A DNA stretch of 15,372 bases from Anaerolineales bacterium UBA5069 (GTDB lineage Bacteria > Chloroflexota > Anaerolineae > Caldilineales > Caldilineaceae): positions 18,021 through 33,392 of the forward strand of contig DIAV01000308.1 in the NCBI GenBank assembly GCA_002415895.1, given 5' to 3'. This document shows positions 14,280-15,372 of the stretch, in pieces (the stretch's first letter is position 1; the number at the start of each line of letters is the position of its first letter). Made by a program: the position numbers and the translations under genes. Under the pieces are notes generated by a model. It was not told the origin of the DNA. It did no database searches and saw only the letters and a program-made list of their open reading frames with translations.

Positions 14280-15372
14280 TCAAACTTCCTCTGCCAGCAG
14301 GCCTGCGCCTGCGGTGGCGGCCACGCTGAAGATTGCCGGTGTCATGCCCGTGGCCACTGCATAGGCTGTTGCTGTGGCAGCGGCAAACGCGGCCGCTTGT
14401 GGCTCCTCCACCAGTGCCACCAGGCAGCCGCCAAAGCCGCCGCCCGCCTGGCGAATGCCAATCAGCCCGGGACATGGCAGCGCGGCCGCTTGCATGGCTT
14501 CCATGGCCGGGGCCAGAATTTCGTACTGGTCGCGCGCCCCTGCCCACGAAGCCGCAAAGAGCGCTCTCAGACGCGTGCGATTGCCCGCGGGCAGAGCCTC
14601 GGCCAGTGCCAGCACGCGCGCGTTTTCCTCAATGATGAAACGGCAGCGGCGTGCCACGACGCTGGGCAAGGCGTTCTCAAGTGCTGCAAACTCGTCGAGC
14701 GGCACATCGCGCAGCGCCTGAATGTCGGGTAGCCACGCCTGCAAACGCGCGACGCCCTCTTCGCATTGGACGCGCCGCTCGCTGTACTCCGTGCCCTTGA
14801 GATGGCGCTCGGCTTTGGTGTCGCAGATCACCACGGCAATCCCTGGCGCAATGGGCACGCTGCCGCCCGACACTGTGCGGCAGTCGAGCAGCAAGGCCGC
14901 ACCGGCGCGCCCCATGGCCGAACTGAACTGGTCGAGAATGCCGCAGTTGACGCCCACAAAGCGGTTTTCGGCGCGCTGCCCCAGCCGCGCCATCTCCACG
15001 GGGTCCAGCGTGAAGCCGCCCATCACCTGGAAGGCGGTCGCTGTCGCCATCTCCAGCGCGGCCGATGAACTGAGGCCGCTGCCCGTGGGCACCGTGCTGT
15101 GGATGAGCGCATCGAAGCCGTGCAGGGAATAGCCCGCCTGAACAAGCTCCACGGCCACGCCGCGCACGTAATTCGTCCACGGGGTGTCAACGTCGTGTGC
15201 AATTGAGTCGAGCCCAAAGGTGCTTTCGCCGGGCAGGTTGAGGGAGGCCACGCGCACGTAGCCATCGGCGCGCGGGGCCAGCGCAATCCAGATGTCGCGG
15301 TCCACGGTCATTGTCATGACAAAGCCAAGGTTGTAGTCCGTGTGGCTGCCCATGAGATCCACCCGACCGGGG
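14280..15372 (-). CDS. Galactokinase-family GHMP sugar kinase paralog (5' end outside the window)
   Basis: At least 363 residues are visible; the gene continues past 15372. The frame is open to the edge and already reads PGRVDLMGSHTDYN there, so the GTG at 15362 is not the true start. The ATP loop [13 protein letters not shown], the catalytic-Asp motif NCGILDQF, the sugar-contact Tyr in TEYSERRVQCEE and the C-terminal QAGGGFGGC are all kept, so the enzyme looks active. The sugar-binding signature differs from the canonical galK in the same operon: [12 protein letters not shown] becomes GRVDLMGSHTDY, so the galactose-contacting Glu is Ser and Asn is Asp. The substrate may therefore be another sugar. 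RVDLMG recalls the GRLDVMG of L-arabinokinases, but that is only a hint. Its stop is 30 nt before the methyltransferase ATG, so it heads this operon or follows genes outside the window. Confidence 0.85.
   Translation of the reverse strand, partial: PGRVDLMGSHTDYNLGFVMTMTVDRDIWIALAPRADGYVRVASLNLPGESTFGLDSIAHDVDTPWTNYVRGVAVELVQAGYSLHGFDALIHSTVPTGSGLSSSAALEMATATAFQVMGGFTLDPVEMARLGQRAENRFVGVNCGILDQFSSAMGRAGAALLLDCRTVSGGSVPIAPGIAVVICDTKAERHLKGTEYSERRVQCEEGVARLQAWLPDIQALRDVPLDEFAALENALPSVVARRCRFIIEENARVLALAEALPAGNRTRLRALFAASWAGARDQYEILAPAMEAMQAAALPCPGLIGIRQAGGGFGGCLVALVEEPQAAAFAAATATAYAVATGMTPAIFSVAATAGAGLLAEEV

Noticed and set aside
14251..14547. N-terminal extension of the methyltransferase frame back to 14547
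   Set aside because: It overlaps the C-terminal part of the kinase paralog and reads as Gly/Arg/Ser-rich noise; the conserved methyltransferase begins near 14250.

Overview
The window is about 60% G+C or a little higher and packed with genes. The best guess for its source is a member of the Chloroflexota (an Anaerolineae-like or Caldilinea-like lineage). This is inferred from large secreted beta-propeller/IPT proteins ending in a short [FY]LPxxx[KR] tail, a galactokinase–methyltransferase–galactokinase cluster, and a dispersed-repeat type built on a CGCAAAGG unit. None of these proves the assignment. The first 18 bases are a pure C run, so position 1 is probably the end of a contig rather than real genomic sequence.

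Layout. (i) 1-303 is a leader with one ECF-sigma-like promoter candidate. (ii) 304-3375 (+) holds three tightly spaced genes: a helical single-TM protein with a Gly/Tyr-rich tail, a phage-holin-family (YqjE/Holin-X-like) membrane protein, and a DUF3618-type protein. The last two overlap as ATGA. Together they look like an envelope stress module comparable to yqjD-yqjE or to the nutrient-deprivation-induced/holin/DUF3618 clusters of other bacteria. A 13-bp stem-loop follows. (iii) 3577-6093 (+) encodes a secreted TolB-like propeller protein with an IPT/TIG domain. (iv) 6171-10877 (-) encodes a convergent 1568-residue secreted protein: propeller, zincin-like peptidase core, Ig-like domains, CBM9-like domain and two IPT/TIG domains. 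A perfect 21-bp stem separates iii and iv. (v) 11231-12043 (+) encodes a polytopic DUF1624/HGSNAT-type membrane protein. (vi) 12061-12258 is a 198-nt near-perfect inverted repeat lying between convergent genes. (vii) 12269-15372 (-) is an operon of a galactokinase-family paralog (running off the window), a class I SAM methyltransferase, and a canonical galactokinase. Both gene junctions are close, and the galactokinase start overlaps the methyltransferase stop as GTGA.

How the genes may work together. The first three genes probably act together at the cytoplasmic membrane under stress. The two secreted proteins share architecture and C-terminal tail and could share an export or anchoring route, but they do not share a transcript. 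The last three genes are probably co-translated. The canonical galactokinase feeds the Leloir pathway, while its paralog has a changed sugar-binding motif and may phosphorylate another sugar.

The points most worth a second look are the QExxHxxGxxH variant of the metzincin motif in the large secreted protein, the GSHTDY variant in the second GHMP kinase with a Trm9-like methyltransferase embedded between the two kinases, the shared C-terminal tail, and the 198-nt hairpin element. I saw no rRNA, tRNA, CRISPR array, transposase or phage structural gene.
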